In this document: positions 8,983-17,759 of the stretch, one piece after another | How the letters are laid out: every line of letters begins with the position of its first letter | Position numbering within the stretch: the first letter of the stretch is position 1 | Assembly: GCA_945906305.1 (NCBI GenBank) | Contig: CAMDQT010000002.1 | Span: forward strand, 62,001 to 126,000 | Source of the DNA: Ferrithrix thermotolerans DSM 19514 | GTDB taxonomy: Bacteria; Actinomycetota; Acidimicrobiia; Acidimicrobiales; CAIXPF01 | Direction of reading: 5' to 3' | Length of the DNA stretch: 64,000 nucleotides | The notes under the pieces: generated by a model | Databases searched by the model: none | Seen by the model: only the letters and a program-made list of their open reading frames with translations | Told to the model about the DNA's origin: nothing | Made by a program: the position numbers and the translations under genes

Positions 8983-8998
8983 GGACCATTCGTGGTCC
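8983..8998 (+). terminator. UUCG tetraloop hairpin after acyl-CoA dehydrogenase
   Basis: GGACCA-TTCG-TGGTCC is a perfect 6-bp stem closed by the very stable TTCG tetraloop, 23 nt after the stop codon. No T tract follows, so termination may be weak or Rho-assisted. Confidence 0.45.
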
Positions 8999-9083
8999 TG
9001 GCCCCCGCTGGATCACCGTCGCGGCGATACTGGCGCCCTGACCGTGCGGCCGCGGTGGCCAGGCAACGGACAAGGAGCACTGC

Positions 9084-10394
9084 ATGTCTGACCTACCCAC
9101 GCTCAGCGCTTCGGCCGAGAGCAGCACGCCGTTCTGCGCGCCACGCAACGAAGAACTCGTCGCCCGTTGCCTCGCCGATGGCGAGTTCGGGCTCGCGGCG
9201 CGGCACTGGAATGGCGGGTTCCGCTTCCACGTCGGCGACGCGATCCTCGCCGCAACGTTGCACCACGGGACGATCACCGCGGGTGATCCAGGTGAGGTCG
9301 CGGCGGTGGTGGATCTGCATGGTGGGACTGAGGTGTGGGAGCAGTTGCTGGCTGCGGTTCCGGCGCCGCATTTCACCGACATCACCCCGGCTTTGCGACG
9401 GGGTCTGCGCCGCAGCGGCGACGAGCTGACCTATTGGCAGTACCTGCCTGCGTTGCAGCGGGCGGTGGAGTTGCTGCGGGCGGAACCGGCGGCAGGCTTT
9501 GAGCATCCCGTCGCCGCCCACGACCGAGGTCCGACACCCCGACTGGACAGCCCGGTGGGTCGTTACATCCATCTTGAACTCGGTGGTGTCGATCACCGGG
9601 TGTACTTCGAGGAGGCGGGCGAGGGGATTCCCATCCTGGCGCAGCACACCGCTGGATCGCACGGAGTGCAATGGCGGCACCTTTTCGAGATGCCGGCCGT
9701 CACGGACCATTTCCGGCTGATCGCCTACGACCTGCCCTTCCACGGCAAGTCGATTCCACCGGTGGGCCCGCAGTGGTGGGCCGAGCCTTACCGGCTCACG
9801 GGCGAGTTCGTGCGCTCGGTGCCGGTGGCGCTCGCGGCGGCCCTTGGTCTGCACCGACCGGTCTTCATGGGCTGCTCGGTCGGCGGCCTGCTCGCGCTCG
9901 ATCTGGCGCTGCACCATCCTGACCTGTTTCGGGCCGTGATCTCCTTAGAGGGGGCGTTGCGTGTCGGTGGCGACCTTGATGCGCTGCTGGGATTTTGGCA
10001 TCCGGGGGTGAGCAACGACTCCAAGGCCCGCATGATGCAAGGCATCACCTCGCCCGCCTCGCCGTTGGCCTACCGCAAGGAGACCGCCCAGACCTACGCG
10101 TCGGGCTGGCCGGCGGCGTTCATCGGTGACCTGAACTATTACTGCGTTGAGTACGATCTGCGGCCCGATGCGGCGGCGATCGATACCACCAGGGTGGGCG
10201 TGCACATCCTCAACGGCACCTACGACTACAGCGCGAGCCCCGGCCATGGCGCCGCGGCCCAGGCGGCTATCGCTGGTTCGACCTTTACCGAGATGCTGGG
10301 CCTCGGCCATTTCCCGATGTCGGAGGACCCCGAGGCCTTCGCGGCGTACTTACTGCCGGTGCTCGACACCATTCGCGGTGTCCCCGCGAGCTGA
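9084..10394 (+). CDS. Alpha/beta hydrolase with an N-terminal SCP2-like domain
   Basis: This 436-residue protein has two parts. Residues 1 to about 150 include LAARHWNGGFRFHVGDAILAATLHHGTI and read like a sterol-carrier/SCP2-type lipid-binding fold; that assignment is tentative. From about residue 155 it is an alpha/beta hydrolase with nucleophile elbow GCSVGG, the DLPFHGKS strand-loop and the catalytic His in GLGHFPMSEDP near the end. The predicted activity is hydrolysis of an ester, thioester or C-C bond of a hydrophobic substrate. The ATG follows a clear AAGGAG site. It sits between acyl-CoA dehydrogenase and SDR genes, consistent with lipid or steroid-like catabolism. Confidence 0.78.
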   Translation: MSDLPTLSASAESSTPFCAPRNEELVARCLADGEFGLAARHWNGGFRFHVGDAILAATLHHGTITAGDPGEVAAVVDLHGGTEVWEQLLAAVPAPHFTDITPALRRGLRRSGDELTYWQYLPALQRAVELLRAEPAAGFEHPVAAHDRGPTPRLDSPVGRYIHLELGGVDHRVYFEEAGEGIPILAQHTAGSHGVQWRHLFEMPAVTDHFRLIAYDLPFHGKSIPPVGPQWWAEPYRLTGEFVRSVPVALAAALGLHRPVFMGCSVGGLLALDLALHHPDLFRAVISLEGALRVGGDLDALLGFWHPGVSNDSKARMMQGITSPASPLAYRKETAQTYASGWPAAFIGDLNYYCVEYDLRPDAAAIDTTRVGVHILNGTYDYSASPGHGAAAQAAIAGSTFTEMLGLGHFPMSEDPEAFAAYLLPVLDTIRGVPAS

Positions 10395-10432
10395 ACCGGT
10401 CGTCGGCGTAGCGGGCGGGGAGGGCGTGGGGG

Positions 10433-11206
10433 TCAGTCCCAGTGCAGGCCGCCGTCGACGTTCCAGGACTGGCCGGTGACGTTGCGCGCCGCAGGCGAGG
10501 CCAGGTACACGGCCAGAGCGCCGATGTCGGCAGGGTCGTTGGCCCGGCGTAAGGGTATGGCCCGTACGGCGCGGGCCTCGGCCTCCTCCCGGGTACCGCC
10601 GAGCCGCTCGACGAGCTCGTCGATGACCTGGTCGAACAGGGCAGTACGGGTCACACCGGGGCAGATGGCATTGACGTTGATCCCGAAGCGGGCGAGCTGC
10701 GAAGCCCCTACCCGAGTCATGGCGATCACCGCCCCCTTGGTGCCGGCATAGGCGACATTCGAGGTGCCCCGGTAGCCCTTGCCCGCGATCGAGGCGATGT
10801 TGACGATCCGGCCGCCGCCGCCGTGGTCTCGCATGGCCACCGCGGCCGCCTGCATCAGGAAGAACAGGCCGCGGGCGTTGACGGAGTAGATACGGTCCCA
10901 GTCGGCCTCGGTCACATCGAAAAACCCCAGGCTTTTGGTGACTCCGGCGTTGTTGACCAACAGGTCGATGTGCCCGTGGGCGCCAAGGACATGATCGATC
11001 AGCCCCTGGCATTCTGAAACTTGGGCGACATCTCCCAGCACGAAGGAGCTCGAGCCACCGATACGGTCCATCACCGCCCTGCCGGCGGCATTGATGTCCG
11101 CGCCGACCACGACCGCACCGGCCGCGGCGTAGGCCTGCGCAATCGCCGTGCCCATACCCGCCCCGATCCCCGTGATCAACGCAACCTTGCCGTCGAGCTC
11201 GCCCAT
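10433..11206 (-). CDS. Short-chain dehydrogenase/reductase (SDR)
   Basis: A classical SDR of 257 residues that interconverts an alcohol and a ketone using NAD(P). The cofactor motif is TGIGAGMG near the N-terminus, Asp in GADIN favours NAD, the structural motif is NNAG, and the catalytic residues are Ser in NIASIAG with YAGTK. The C-terminal AVYLASPAARNVTGQSWNVDGG is typical. The ORF track begins far upstream, but the ATG at 11206 has an excellent ggagg ribosome site 9 nt before it. Substrate not known; neighbours suggest hydroxyacyl or alcohol intermediates of catabolism. Confidence 0.88.
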   Translation of the reverse strand: MGELDGKVALITGIGAGMGTAIAQAYAAAGAVVVGADINAAGRAVMDRIGGSSSFVLGDVAQVSECQGLIDHVLGAHGHIDLLVNNAGVTKSLGFFDVTEADWDRIYSVNARGLFFLMQAAAVAMRDHGGGGRIVNIASIAGKGYRGTSNVAYAGTKGAVIAMTRVGASQLARFGINVNAICPGVTRTALFDQVIDELVERLGGTREEAEARAVRAIPLRRANDPADIGALAVYLASPAARNVTGQSWNVDGGLHWD

Positions 11207-11348
11207 CGTGGAATTCCTCCCCATGTAGACCCCGTGCCGGGACGCGAATCGCCAGAGTGGCTTTCGCCGTTCATCGTAGGTGAGCGCCGCCAGCGTCGTC
11301 GTCGGGCCGTGGGTCGTGTCACCGCGGTGGGTCTGGCAGGCTTCAGCG

Positions 11349-11822
11349 ATGACAACGAGGCAGAATGACGCCCTGGCTGAACTGCTCGATGAGCGGGCCA
11401 TCCACAAGCTGATGACCGAGTACACCCGCTTTGTCGATTTTGGTGAGGCCGGTGCCATTGCCGAGCTGTTCACCGATGACGGGGTGTGGGACGGTCCGGG
11501 TGTGCGGATGGCGGGCAAGGACGAGGTCCGCCGCTTCTTCGGCGAGCGGGCCGCAGTGACCCGGCGGACCTCTCGCCACGTGATCACCAACATCGCCATC
11601 GAGTTGACCGGGCCGGACACCGCCGTGGCGCTGAGCTACCTAATCAACTACCGCCATGACAGCGGGGGAGAGGTAGTGCTTCCGGTACCGGCGGGCCACC
11701 CGAAGTACGTCGGGGAGTACCACGACCGGTTCCTTCGAACGGCCGATGGATGGCGCTTCGCGGAGCGGGTGTTCACCAACACCTTTCTGCGCGGTCCTTC
11801 GGACTCTTCGTCGACCCGCTGA
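11349..11822 (+). CDS. SnoaL/NTF2-like protein
   Basis: A 157-residue NTF2-fold protein (DALAELLDERAIHKLMTEYTRFVD, then GAIAELFTDDGVWDG). It is the second SnoaL-type protein in this region and is clearly related in plan to the one at 7139. Proteins of this group include dehydratases and isomerases as well as members with no known activity. The start at 11349 removes 23 residues from the track ORF that are not family-like. CAGGCT sits 6 nt upstream of the ATG, one base away from the leaderless -10 pattern seen elsewhere in the window. Confidence 0.75.
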   Translation: MTTRQNDALAELLDERAIHKLMTEYTRFVDFGEAGAIAELFTDDGVWDGPGVRMAGKDEVRRFFGERAAVTRRTSRHVITNIAIELTGPDTAVALSYLINYRHDSGGEVVLPVPAGHPKYVGEYHDRFLRTADGWRFAERVFTNTFLRGPSDSSSTR

Positions 11823-11876
11823 GCGCCGCCAAGGGCCACGGTGAGGGTCGGGATGCGCTTCCCCTAGCCAGCGCTG

Positions 11877-13127
11877 GTGTCGATGGGCCAAGCTTGCGAG
11901 GTGACCGCTGTAGACAACCCTTCCATGACCGACGAGCAGGAGGCGGCGGTCGTCGCCGCCCTCGACGACTTCCTCGCCACTCACGACCCCTACACGATGG
12001 ATGCCATTGCCTTCCGGGGTGTGCGATTCGATGCAGGCCTGGCGTGGGTGCACTGGCCGGTAGGAAATGGAGGCCTCGGGGTGCGCCCGCAGCTGCAACG
12101 CCTCGTCGAGTCCCGTATCAAGGAGGCGGGAGGCCCCGCACCGGACCCCGCGGGCTTCTTCATGAACCTCGCTGGGCCCACCATCCTCACCCATGGCAAC
12201 GATGCGCAGCGCTCCCGCTTCCTCCGGCCGATGTACAGCGGCGAGGAGCGCTGGTGCCAACTGTTCTCCGAGCCGGGCGCCGGCTCGGACTTTGCCGGCC
12301 TCGGTACCCGGGCGGTGCGCGACGGCGACGAGTGGATCGTCAACGGCCAAAAGGTATGGAACACCTTGGCCCACCTCGCCCAGTGGGCCATGTTGGTGAC
12401 CCGTAGCAATACTGAGGTCCCCAAGCACCGAGGCCTCACCTACTTCTTGGTGGACATGTCCAGCGTTGGGGTCGACGTGCGACCGCTGCGCCAAATCACC
12501 GGAGAGGCCGAATTCAACGAGGTCTACCTGACCGATGTGCGCATCCCCGACGCCAACCGCCTCGGTGACGAGGGAGATGGTTGGCGGGTGTCGCTGACCA
12601 CCTTGATGAACGAGCGCTCGTCCATCGGTGGCGGTGGCAGTGGCGGCGGCCCACGCCGCGGTTCGGGTCCCATCAGCGAGGCCGTCAAGCTCTGGGAGGC
12701 GCTGCCCGACAACGAGCGCGATGGCGCCAGACGCGACCGGCTGATGCAGCTGTGGGTCCGGGCGGAGACGTTGCGGCTGACCAACATGCGCGCCGGCGTC
12801 AGCCGTCGCCAGGGCAATCCGGGCCCGGAAGGGTCGGTGGCCAAGCTCGCTATGGCCGAGCAGAACAAGGCGATTTATGAGTTTTGTCTCGACCTGATGG
12901 GCCCCGCGGGCATGGTTGGCTACGACTTCACCTTCCGCCGTCCCACCGAACTGAACGTCGAGGGTTGGGGCGAGCCCCGCCACGGCTTCCTGCGGGTTCG
13001 GGCCAACTCGATCGAGGGTGGCACGTCGGAGATCATGCGCAACATCCTCGGCGAGCAGGTACTCGGTCTGCCCGGGGAGCCCCGGCTGGACAAGGACGTG
13101 GCCTGGAGCAAGGTGCTGAGGGGCTGA
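11877..13127 (+). CDS. Acyl-CoA dehydrogenase family protein
   Basis: A second FAD acyl-CoA dehydrogenase (416 residues), closely related in layout to the one at 7694: WCQLFSEPGAGSDFAGL and DEWIVNGQKVWNT, a glycine-rich insert (GGGGSGGGPRRGSG) in the middle, and EGGTSEIMRNILGEQVLGLP near the end. Gly occupies the usual Glu position, as in its paralogue. It may form a homo- or heteromeric enzyme with another FadE; electrons would pass to EtfBA. The start is uncertain: GTG 11877 has TAGCCA 6 nt upstream, while ATG 11883, GTG 11901 and ATG 11925 are alternatives. It converges on the quinone oxidoreductase gene. Confidence 0.85.
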   Translation: MSMGQACEVTAVDNPSMTDEQEAAVVAALDDFLATHDPYTMDAIAFRGVRFDAGLAWVHWPVGNGGLGVRPQLQRLVESRIKEAGGPAPDPAGFFMNLAGPTILTHGNDAQRSRFLRPMYSGEERWCQLFSEPGAGSDFAGLGTRAVRDGDEWIVNGQKVWNTLAHLAQWAMLVTRSNTEVPKHRGLTYFLVDMSSVGVDVRPLRQITGEAEFNEVYLTDVRIPDANRLGDEGDGWRVSLTTLMNERSSIGGGGSGGGPRRGSGPISEAVKLWEALPDNERDGARRDRLMQLWVRAETLRLTNMRAGVSRRQGNPGPEGSVAKLAMAEQNKAIYEFCLDLMGPAGMVGYDFTFRRPTELNVEGWGEPRHGFLRVRANSIEGGTSEIMRNILGEQVLGLPGEPRLDKDVAWSKVLRG

Positions 13128-13145
13128 CACCGGCTCGGCGGCGGG

Positions 13146-14117
13146 TCAGGGGACGAGCACGAGCTTGCCCACCGCCCGCCGCTCCAGAAGGTCGGCCAAC
13201 ACTGCACCGGCGTCGGCCAGTGGCCTCAGGGTGGGGCTGACCGGGCGGAGTTCGTTCGCGGCGATGGCGGCAAGTACGTCGTGCATCATTTCGCGGTTGG
13301 CGGCCGCGTTGCGTTGCACCCAGCCACCCCATTCCACGCCGACCGCGGTGCGGTTGTTCAACAGCACCAGGTTGAGCGGCACCCGGCCGATGCCAGCGGT
13401 AAAACCGACGATGAGGAAACGGCCGTCGAAGGACATCGCCCGCAGGCACTGTTCGGAAAGCTCGCCGCCCACCACGTCATAGACGAGGTCGACGCCGCGG
13501 CCCTCGGTCAGTTCCCTGGCCCGCGCCTTGACATCTTCAGTGGTGGGGTCGATGGCGACTTCAGCGCCCATGGAGAGTGCCAGGGCTCGTTTCTCTGGCG
13601 AGGAGGCCACGGCGAAAACCCGGATCCCTAGGTGACGAGCCACATCGATGGCGGCGAGGCCCACGCCTCCACCGGCTCCGGTGACCAACATGGTTTCGCC
13701 CCGCTGCACCGTGGTACGCCGGGTGAGGGCAAACCATGCGGTGCCGTACACCTGGTAAAAGGACGCCCCGACCGCAATGTCCACCGCGTCGGGCAGGCGG
13801 ATGAGTTGATGGGGCTTGGCCAGAAGGGTGTCGGCGAAGGCCCCAGAGGCCACGACCGCGAAAACTCGATCGCCGACCGACCAGCCTTCGACGCTCTCAC
13901 CGAGGGCGTCGATCACGCCGGCGGCTTCGCCGCCAGGCACATACGGCGGGGTCATCGGGAACTGATAGCGGCCCGCCACCCGTAACCCGTCGACGTAGCT
14001 CGCGCCGGCCGCACCGACGGCGATACGAACCTGGCCCGGCCCGGGCAGTGGGGTGGGACGATCCTCAACGACGAGGTCGGCAACTGAACCGAGTTGATGG
14101 CACATGACAGCTCGCAC
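13146..14117 (-). CDS. NADPH:quinone oxidoreductase family (zinc-independent MDR)
   Basis: A 323-residue medium-chain dehydrogenase/reductase without the zinc-binding cysteines, of the quinone oxidoreductase type. The N-terminus MRAVMCHQLG is the usual opening, PYVPGGEAAGVI follows, and the Rossmann domain carries LVTGAGGGVGLAAIDVAR. GRFLIVGFTAGIGRVPLNLVLLNN is also characteristic. It probably reduces quinones or alpha,beta-unsaturated carbonyls with NADPH. The GTG start has TAGGGT exactly 6 nt upstream, so a leaderless transcript is likely. The gene is divergent from the enoyl-CoA hydratase. Confidence 0.87.
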   Translation of the reverse strand: MRAVMCHQLGSVADLVVEDRPTPLPGPGQVRIAVGAAGASYVDGLRVAGRYQFPMTPPYVPGGEAAGVIDALGESVEGWSVGDRVFAVVASGAFADTLLAKPHQLIRLPDAVDIAVGASFYQVYGTAWFALTRRTTVQRGETMLVTGAGGGVGLAAIDVARHLGIRVFAVASSPEKRALALSMGAEVAIDPTTEDVKARARELTEGRGVDLVYDVVGGELSEQCLRAMSFDGRFLIVGFTAGIGRVPLNLVLLNNRTAVGVEWGGWVQRNAAANREMMHDVLAAIAANELRPVSPTLRPLADAGAVLADLLERRAVGKLVLVP

Positions 14118-14123
14118 GGAGAA

Positions 14124-14129
14124 ACCCTA
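14124..14129 (-). promoter_or_regulatory. -10 element of leaderless quinone oxidoreductase mRNA
   Basis: TAGGGT on the minus strand, 6 nt before the GTG start. Confidence 0.45.
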
Positions 14130-14194
14130 ACGCGCCCACCGGGCAAGCCCTACGCTGCGTCTGGCCGTTACCGGGCTCATGGGGGGAGATCGAA

Positions 14195-14956
14195 ATGACC
14201 GCACCGACGAGCTACGAGGTGACCGCCGGCGTGGCCACCATCACGCTCGATGCCGCCGCGAATCGCAATGCTTTCAGCCAGGCCCTACTGCGCAGTCTGA
14301 TGGCGGACCTCGAGGCGGCGCTCGCCGACGGTGCCGTCCGCGTGATCGTGCTCACGAACACTGGCACCACCTTCAGTGCGGGAGCGGACCTCAAGGAGGA
14401 TCATCGGTCTCTCGGGCCCGATGCCGTGAGTTTCGCCGCCGTGGTGGCCGCTATCGACGCTTCTCCGAAGCCGATTGTGGGTCGCATCGCCGGTCACGCC
14501 GCGGGCGGCGGCGCGGTGTTGGCGGCGGCGTGTGACATCGCCGTCGCGGTCGATACGGCGCGCATTGGTATCACGGAAGTACGCCTGGGTATTGCCCCGG
14601 TGCCGGTGGCGGCGATGATGGCCCACCGGATGGGCCGGCGGCAGCTATTCGAGGCCTTTCTGGCGGCGGACATGATGCCGGCGGCGAGGGCTGTGGAGTT
14701 GGGCCTGGTCAACGTGGCGGTGCCGGCCGAACATCTCGACGCGACCGTGGCCCATTACGTCGACGCGTTGGTCAAGGGCGCTCCGCAGGCACTCGCCGCC
14801 ACGAAGACGGCGCTGCAAGCCATGGTCGATACTGGTGTGGCCGGTGCGGGAGCCTATGCCGTCGCCAACACGGTTGGTTTGGGCGCGGCAGAGGCTAAGG
14901 AAGGTGTCGCGGCGTTCCTGGGCAAACGCCCACCGGCGTGGGTCCCTCAGAGTTGA
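14195..14956 (+). CDS. Enoyl-CoA hydratase/isomerase family protein
   Basis: A crotonase-fold protein of 253 residues. The oxyanion-hole segments are TTFSAGADLKE (about residue 60-70) and AGHAAGGGAVLAAACD (about 100-115), and the expected acidic residue is present in ITEVRLGIAP. It probably hydrates or isomerises an enoyl-CoA in beta-oxidation-like catabolism. A strong ggggggaga ribosome site precedes the ATG, unlike the divergent leaderless neighbour. The short spacing to the convergent hotdog gene leaves no room for other features. Confidence 0.86.
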   Translation: MTAPTSYEVTAGVATITLDAAANRNAFSQALLRSLMADLEAALADGAVRVIVLTNTGTTFSAGADLKEDHRSLGPDAVSFAAVVAAIDASPKPIVGRIAGHAAGGGAVLAAACDIAVAVDTARIGITEVRLGIAPVPVAAMMAHRMGRRQLFEAFLAADMMPAARAVELGLVNVAVPAEHLDATVAHYVDALVKGAPQALAATKTALQAMVDTGVAGAGAYAVANTVGLGAAEAKEGVAAFLGKRPPAWVPQS

Positions 14957-14998
14957 GCTTGATGGCCAGCGCAGGCGACTTTCGTTGGCTTGGTCCCC

Positions 14999-15841
14999 TC
15001 AGGTTCCGTCCTCGGTGATGATCGGCGGTGGTACTTCGGTGCCCCTCGGCCGGAAAATGGTGGTGTGTTTGAGCCGGGCCAACTCAAGTCCGGTGTCGTC
15101 CCATACCATGCCGTCCAGTATCTGATACCAGTGGTCGTTGCGTTCGTAGGCGTCCACGATGTGGGCGCTGATCACGATTTCGTGATTAGCGGCAGCCACG
15201 GCCAGATGCTGGATTTGGGTACGGACGTGGATGGTGGGCCCGTAGGTGAAATTGTGCCTGGTCAACGGTGCCATTCGGGCGGCCAGGAACCAGGGGTGGA
15301 TGGCACCGCCGGGCAAGGTGGTCTCGGACCGGCCGAGGTCCTCGGTGGCCAGTCGAACCGCGGCGTTGGTGTTGACGTACGCCCCCAACGATCGCAACGG
15401 CTGACGCCTTGGCACGTCATCGAGGGTGTAGGTGGGCCGCACCCGGGGAGGCGGCTCAGCGGGGGTTCGAGTGGGAACCCGTATGGTGTCGAACCAGGCC
15501 GCCACCCCTAGCCCGGCGCGGCCATCGAGTACGACCCGGTCGTCGTCGACGGAGGCCCGAATCGTCCACGTCGCCGGTTCGACCCCCGGCTCACCCTCGA
15601 GGTCGATGGCCACGACCTCTCCGGCATAGAGCGGTCTCCGCAGCGTGATGTCCGCCCATCCTTGGGCCAACCACTCGCTGCCGGCGATCTCACGGACTGC
15701 GTCGGCCACCCAACCGTAGGTCCGCACGCCGGCTACGAGAGCACCGCGATAGCCAGCGCCGGTCGCACCGGCATCGGCGTGGATGGGGTTGGGGATCCCA
15801 GTGGGCGGTGGGTCTGGTGTGGCAAGGACCGTGACGCGCAT
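14999..15841 (-). CDS. Hotdog-fold acyl-CoA thioesterase/MaoC-like protein
   Basis: A 280-residue protein with two probable hotdog modules. The first contains NPIHADAGATGAGYRGALVAG, matching the MaoC hydratase motif; the second has GGAIHPWFLAARMAPL. This suggests a hydratase or thioesterase acting on CoA esters, with no precise substrate. The track ORF starts at 15997, but its Arg-rich N-terminus is read from the overlapping LLM gene. The ATG at 15841 overlaps the upstream stop by one base (TGATG), indicating translational coupling to the LLM oxidoreductase. Confidence 0.7.
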   Translation of the reverse strand: MRVTVLATPDPPPTGIPNPIHADAGATGAGYRGALVAGVRTYGWVADAVREIAGSEWLAQGWADITLRRPLYAGEVVAIDLEGEPGVEPATWTIRASVDDDRVVLDGRAGLGVAAWFDTIRVPTRTPAEPPPRVRPTYTLDDVPRRQPLRSLGAYVNTNAAVRLATEDLGRSETTLPGGAIHPWFLAARMAPLTRHNFTYGPTIHVRTQIQHLAVAAANHEIVISAHIVDAYERNDHWYQILDGMVWDDTGLELARLKHTTIFRPRGTEVPPPIITEDGT

Positions 15842-16716
15842 CAGTGGGTGGCCACCGGGGCGATCCGGGCGGCGAGTTCCTCCATGGCGTCGCCGATCTT
15901 GGCCGGGTTTGAGGTGGGTGGGGCGAGCACGAGGCGCGCTACCCCGAGGTCCTCGAGTTGGCGCACGCGGTCGAGGGAGTCGCGGCGCCACGACCACACC
16001 ATGGTGGTGTTCTCGATGGCGTCGCCATCACGACCGTGCTCTGCGGCGGAGCGTTTGACCACCTCAAAGAGGTGGGTGAGTTCTTCGTCGGTGCCCTTGG
16101 CCGGGAAGAAGCCGGTACCATACCGACCGGCACGCTTGGCGGCCGCGTCGCTGTGCCCGCCGACCACAATGGGCACGGACCCGGCGCTTGGTTGGGGCCG
16201 GGAGATGGCGTTGTCGAAGTTGACGTACTTACCGTGATAGGAGGCGTGCTTCTGGCTCCACAACGCCGCCATGGCTTCGCAGTACTCATCGGTACGGCCA
16301 CCGCGGTCGGGCCAGGGAACACTGAGGGAGTCGAACTCCTCCCTCAGCCAACCCACGCCGATGCCGAGTTCGAAGCGGTCGTTGGTCAGCTTCGCCAAGC
16401 TGGCGCACTCCTTGGCCAGGATCACGGGGTTGCGTTGGGGCACGATCAGGATGCCGGTCGCGAGGCGGATGTTCTTCGTCAGAGCGCCGGCGTAGGCCAG
16501 CCACAGCAAAGGGTCCGGCAGGTCAGGGTCGTCGCCGAGGGGGATCTTGCCGCTCTCGTGGTAGGGGTATTGGGACTGGTAGCCGTGGGGAATGACCACG
16601 TGCTCTACCGCCCAGATGGACTCAAGACGGCAAGCCTCTGCCGCAGTGGCGATTGCGGCCGCGCCCTCGGCTGTGGCGAAGTGCCCGGTGTTGGCGAACA
16701 TGATCCCGAATTTCAT
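15841..16716 (-). CDS. LLM-class F420-dependent oxidoreductase
   Basis: A 291-residue luciferase-like oxidoreductase opening with MKFGIMFANTGHFATAEGA, with the barrel signatures SIWAVEHVVIPHGY and DRFELGIGVGWLREEFDSL. It resembles the TIGR03619-type F420-dependent group. The enzyme would use reduced or oxidised F420 with an unknown substrate. It is the second LLM protein of the window and shares an operon with the hotdog gene behind it. The track start (16899) is too far upstream; the ATG at 16716 matches the family and has TACGAT 6 nt upstream, a leaderless arrangement. Confidence 0.87.
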   Translation of the reverse strand: MKFGIMFANTGHFATAEGAAAIATAAEACRLESIWAVEHVVIPHGYQSQYPYHESGKIPLGDDPDLPDPLLWLAYAGALTKNIRLATGILIVPQRNPVILAKECASLAKLTNDRFELGIGVGWLREEFDSLSVPWPDRGGRTDEYCEAMAALWSQKHASYHGKYVNFDNAISRPQPSAGSVPIVVGGHSDAAAKRAGRYGTGFFPAKGTDEELTHLFEVVKRSAAEHGRDGDAIENTTMVWSWRRDSLDRVRQLEDLGVARLVLAPPTSNPAKIGDAMEELAARIAPVATH

Positions 16717-16722
16717 GGCCAG

Positions 16723-16728
16723 ATCGTA
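16723..16728 (-). promoter_or_regulatory. -10 element of leaderless LLM oxidoreductase mRNA
   Basis: TACGAT on the minus strand, 6 nt before the ATG at 16716. Confidence 0.45.
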
Positions 16729-16853
16729 GATCGCCTGCCCGCAGGCCGGTGCCCTGTGCGCTGTGTGAGGGGGAGAAGTTGGGCGCCCGGGTCCTCGGCT
16801 TCTACCATCAGTCCTGGTCCGGCCACTTGGACTGGGCACTAGGGGGACATGCA

Positions 16854-17747
16854 GTGACTGGCTCGACAGCACCGAAACGGTACCGCCTCGAGGGCACACC
16901 GGATCCCGATCATGCCTGGCCAGGCGGCCCGGGTATCACGATTCGGGGTGATTCGTGGGGTGACTCTGGTAACCGACCGGTCATGCTGATGCATGGCGGA
17001 GGTCAGACCCGCCATGCCTGGAAGGGTGCCGGGGAAACTCTCGGTGGGGCCGGTTATTACGCCGTTGCCTACGACGCCCGGGGTCACGGCGATTCGGACT
17101 GGACTGCTGATGGCATCTACGAGCAATACGACCAGGTCGATGACCTTGTCGCCGTAGTAGACGCCCTCGGTGGTCGGCCGCCCATCTTGGTGGGCGCGTC
17201 CATGGGTGGCGGCACGAGCCTGCTCGCGGTCGGTGAAGGGCAACTCGAGGCCGCAGCCATCGTGTTGGTGGACATGGCTCCGCGTATCGCCCCCGAGGGC
17301 AGCGCCAAGATCCGGGAGTTCATGAGCCAGAAGCCGGACGGGTTCGAGACCCTCGATGAGGTGGCGGAGGCCATTGCCAACTACCAGCCGCACCGTAAGC
17401 GTCCGCGCAACCTCGACGGTCTGGTCAAGAACGTACGCCGCGGTGAGGACGGCCGGTTCTACTGGCATTGGGACCCCCGCCGCATGGACCGGGTATGGAA
17501 CATGGAGGAATACCGCAACCGGCTCGAAGAGGCGGCTCGTCACATCAAGATCCCCACCTTGCTCGTGCGTGGTGGCCTGTCCGATGTGCTCACTGAGGAG
17601 GGCGCGCAGCAGTTCTTGGCCGTCTGCCCGCACGCTGAATACGTGTCGGTTTCCGATGCCGCACATATGGTGGCCGGGGATCGCAACGACATCTTCGCCG
17701 GGGCGGTTATCGAGTTTCTCACCCGTCGGGCCCCGGCCCAAGGTTGA
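16854..17747 (+). CDS. Alpha/beta hydrolase
   Basis: A 297-residue alpha/beta hydrolase. The oxyanion motif is MHGGGQTRHAWKG, the strand-loop YDARGHGDSDW follows, the nucleophile elbow is GASMGGG, and the catalytic His lies in SDAAHMVAGDRND. The layout resembles haloperoxidase/epoxide-hydrolase-like or meta-cleavage hydrolases; the substrate is unknown. The ORF track starts 105 nt earlier, but a GTG at 16854 with agggggac just upstream is the better start. It is followed after 12 nt by a thioesterase gene, probably in the same transcript. Confidence 0.84.
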   Translation: MTGSTAPKRYRLEGTPDPDHAWPGGPGITIRGDSWGDSGNRPVMLMHGGGQTRHAWKGAGETLGGAGYYAVAYDARGHGDSDWTADGIYEQYDQVDDLVAVVDALGGRPPILVGASMGGGTSLLAVGEGQLEAAAIVLVDMAPRIAPEGSAKIREFMSQKPDGFETLDEVAEAIANYQPHRKRPRNLDGLVKNVRRGEDGRFYWHWDPRRMDRVWNMEEYRNRLEEAARHIKIPTLLVRGGLSDVLTEEGAQQFLAVCPHAEYVSVSDAAHMVAGDRNDIFAGAVIEFLTRRAPAQG

Positions 17748-17759
17748 GGCTGGTGCGCG

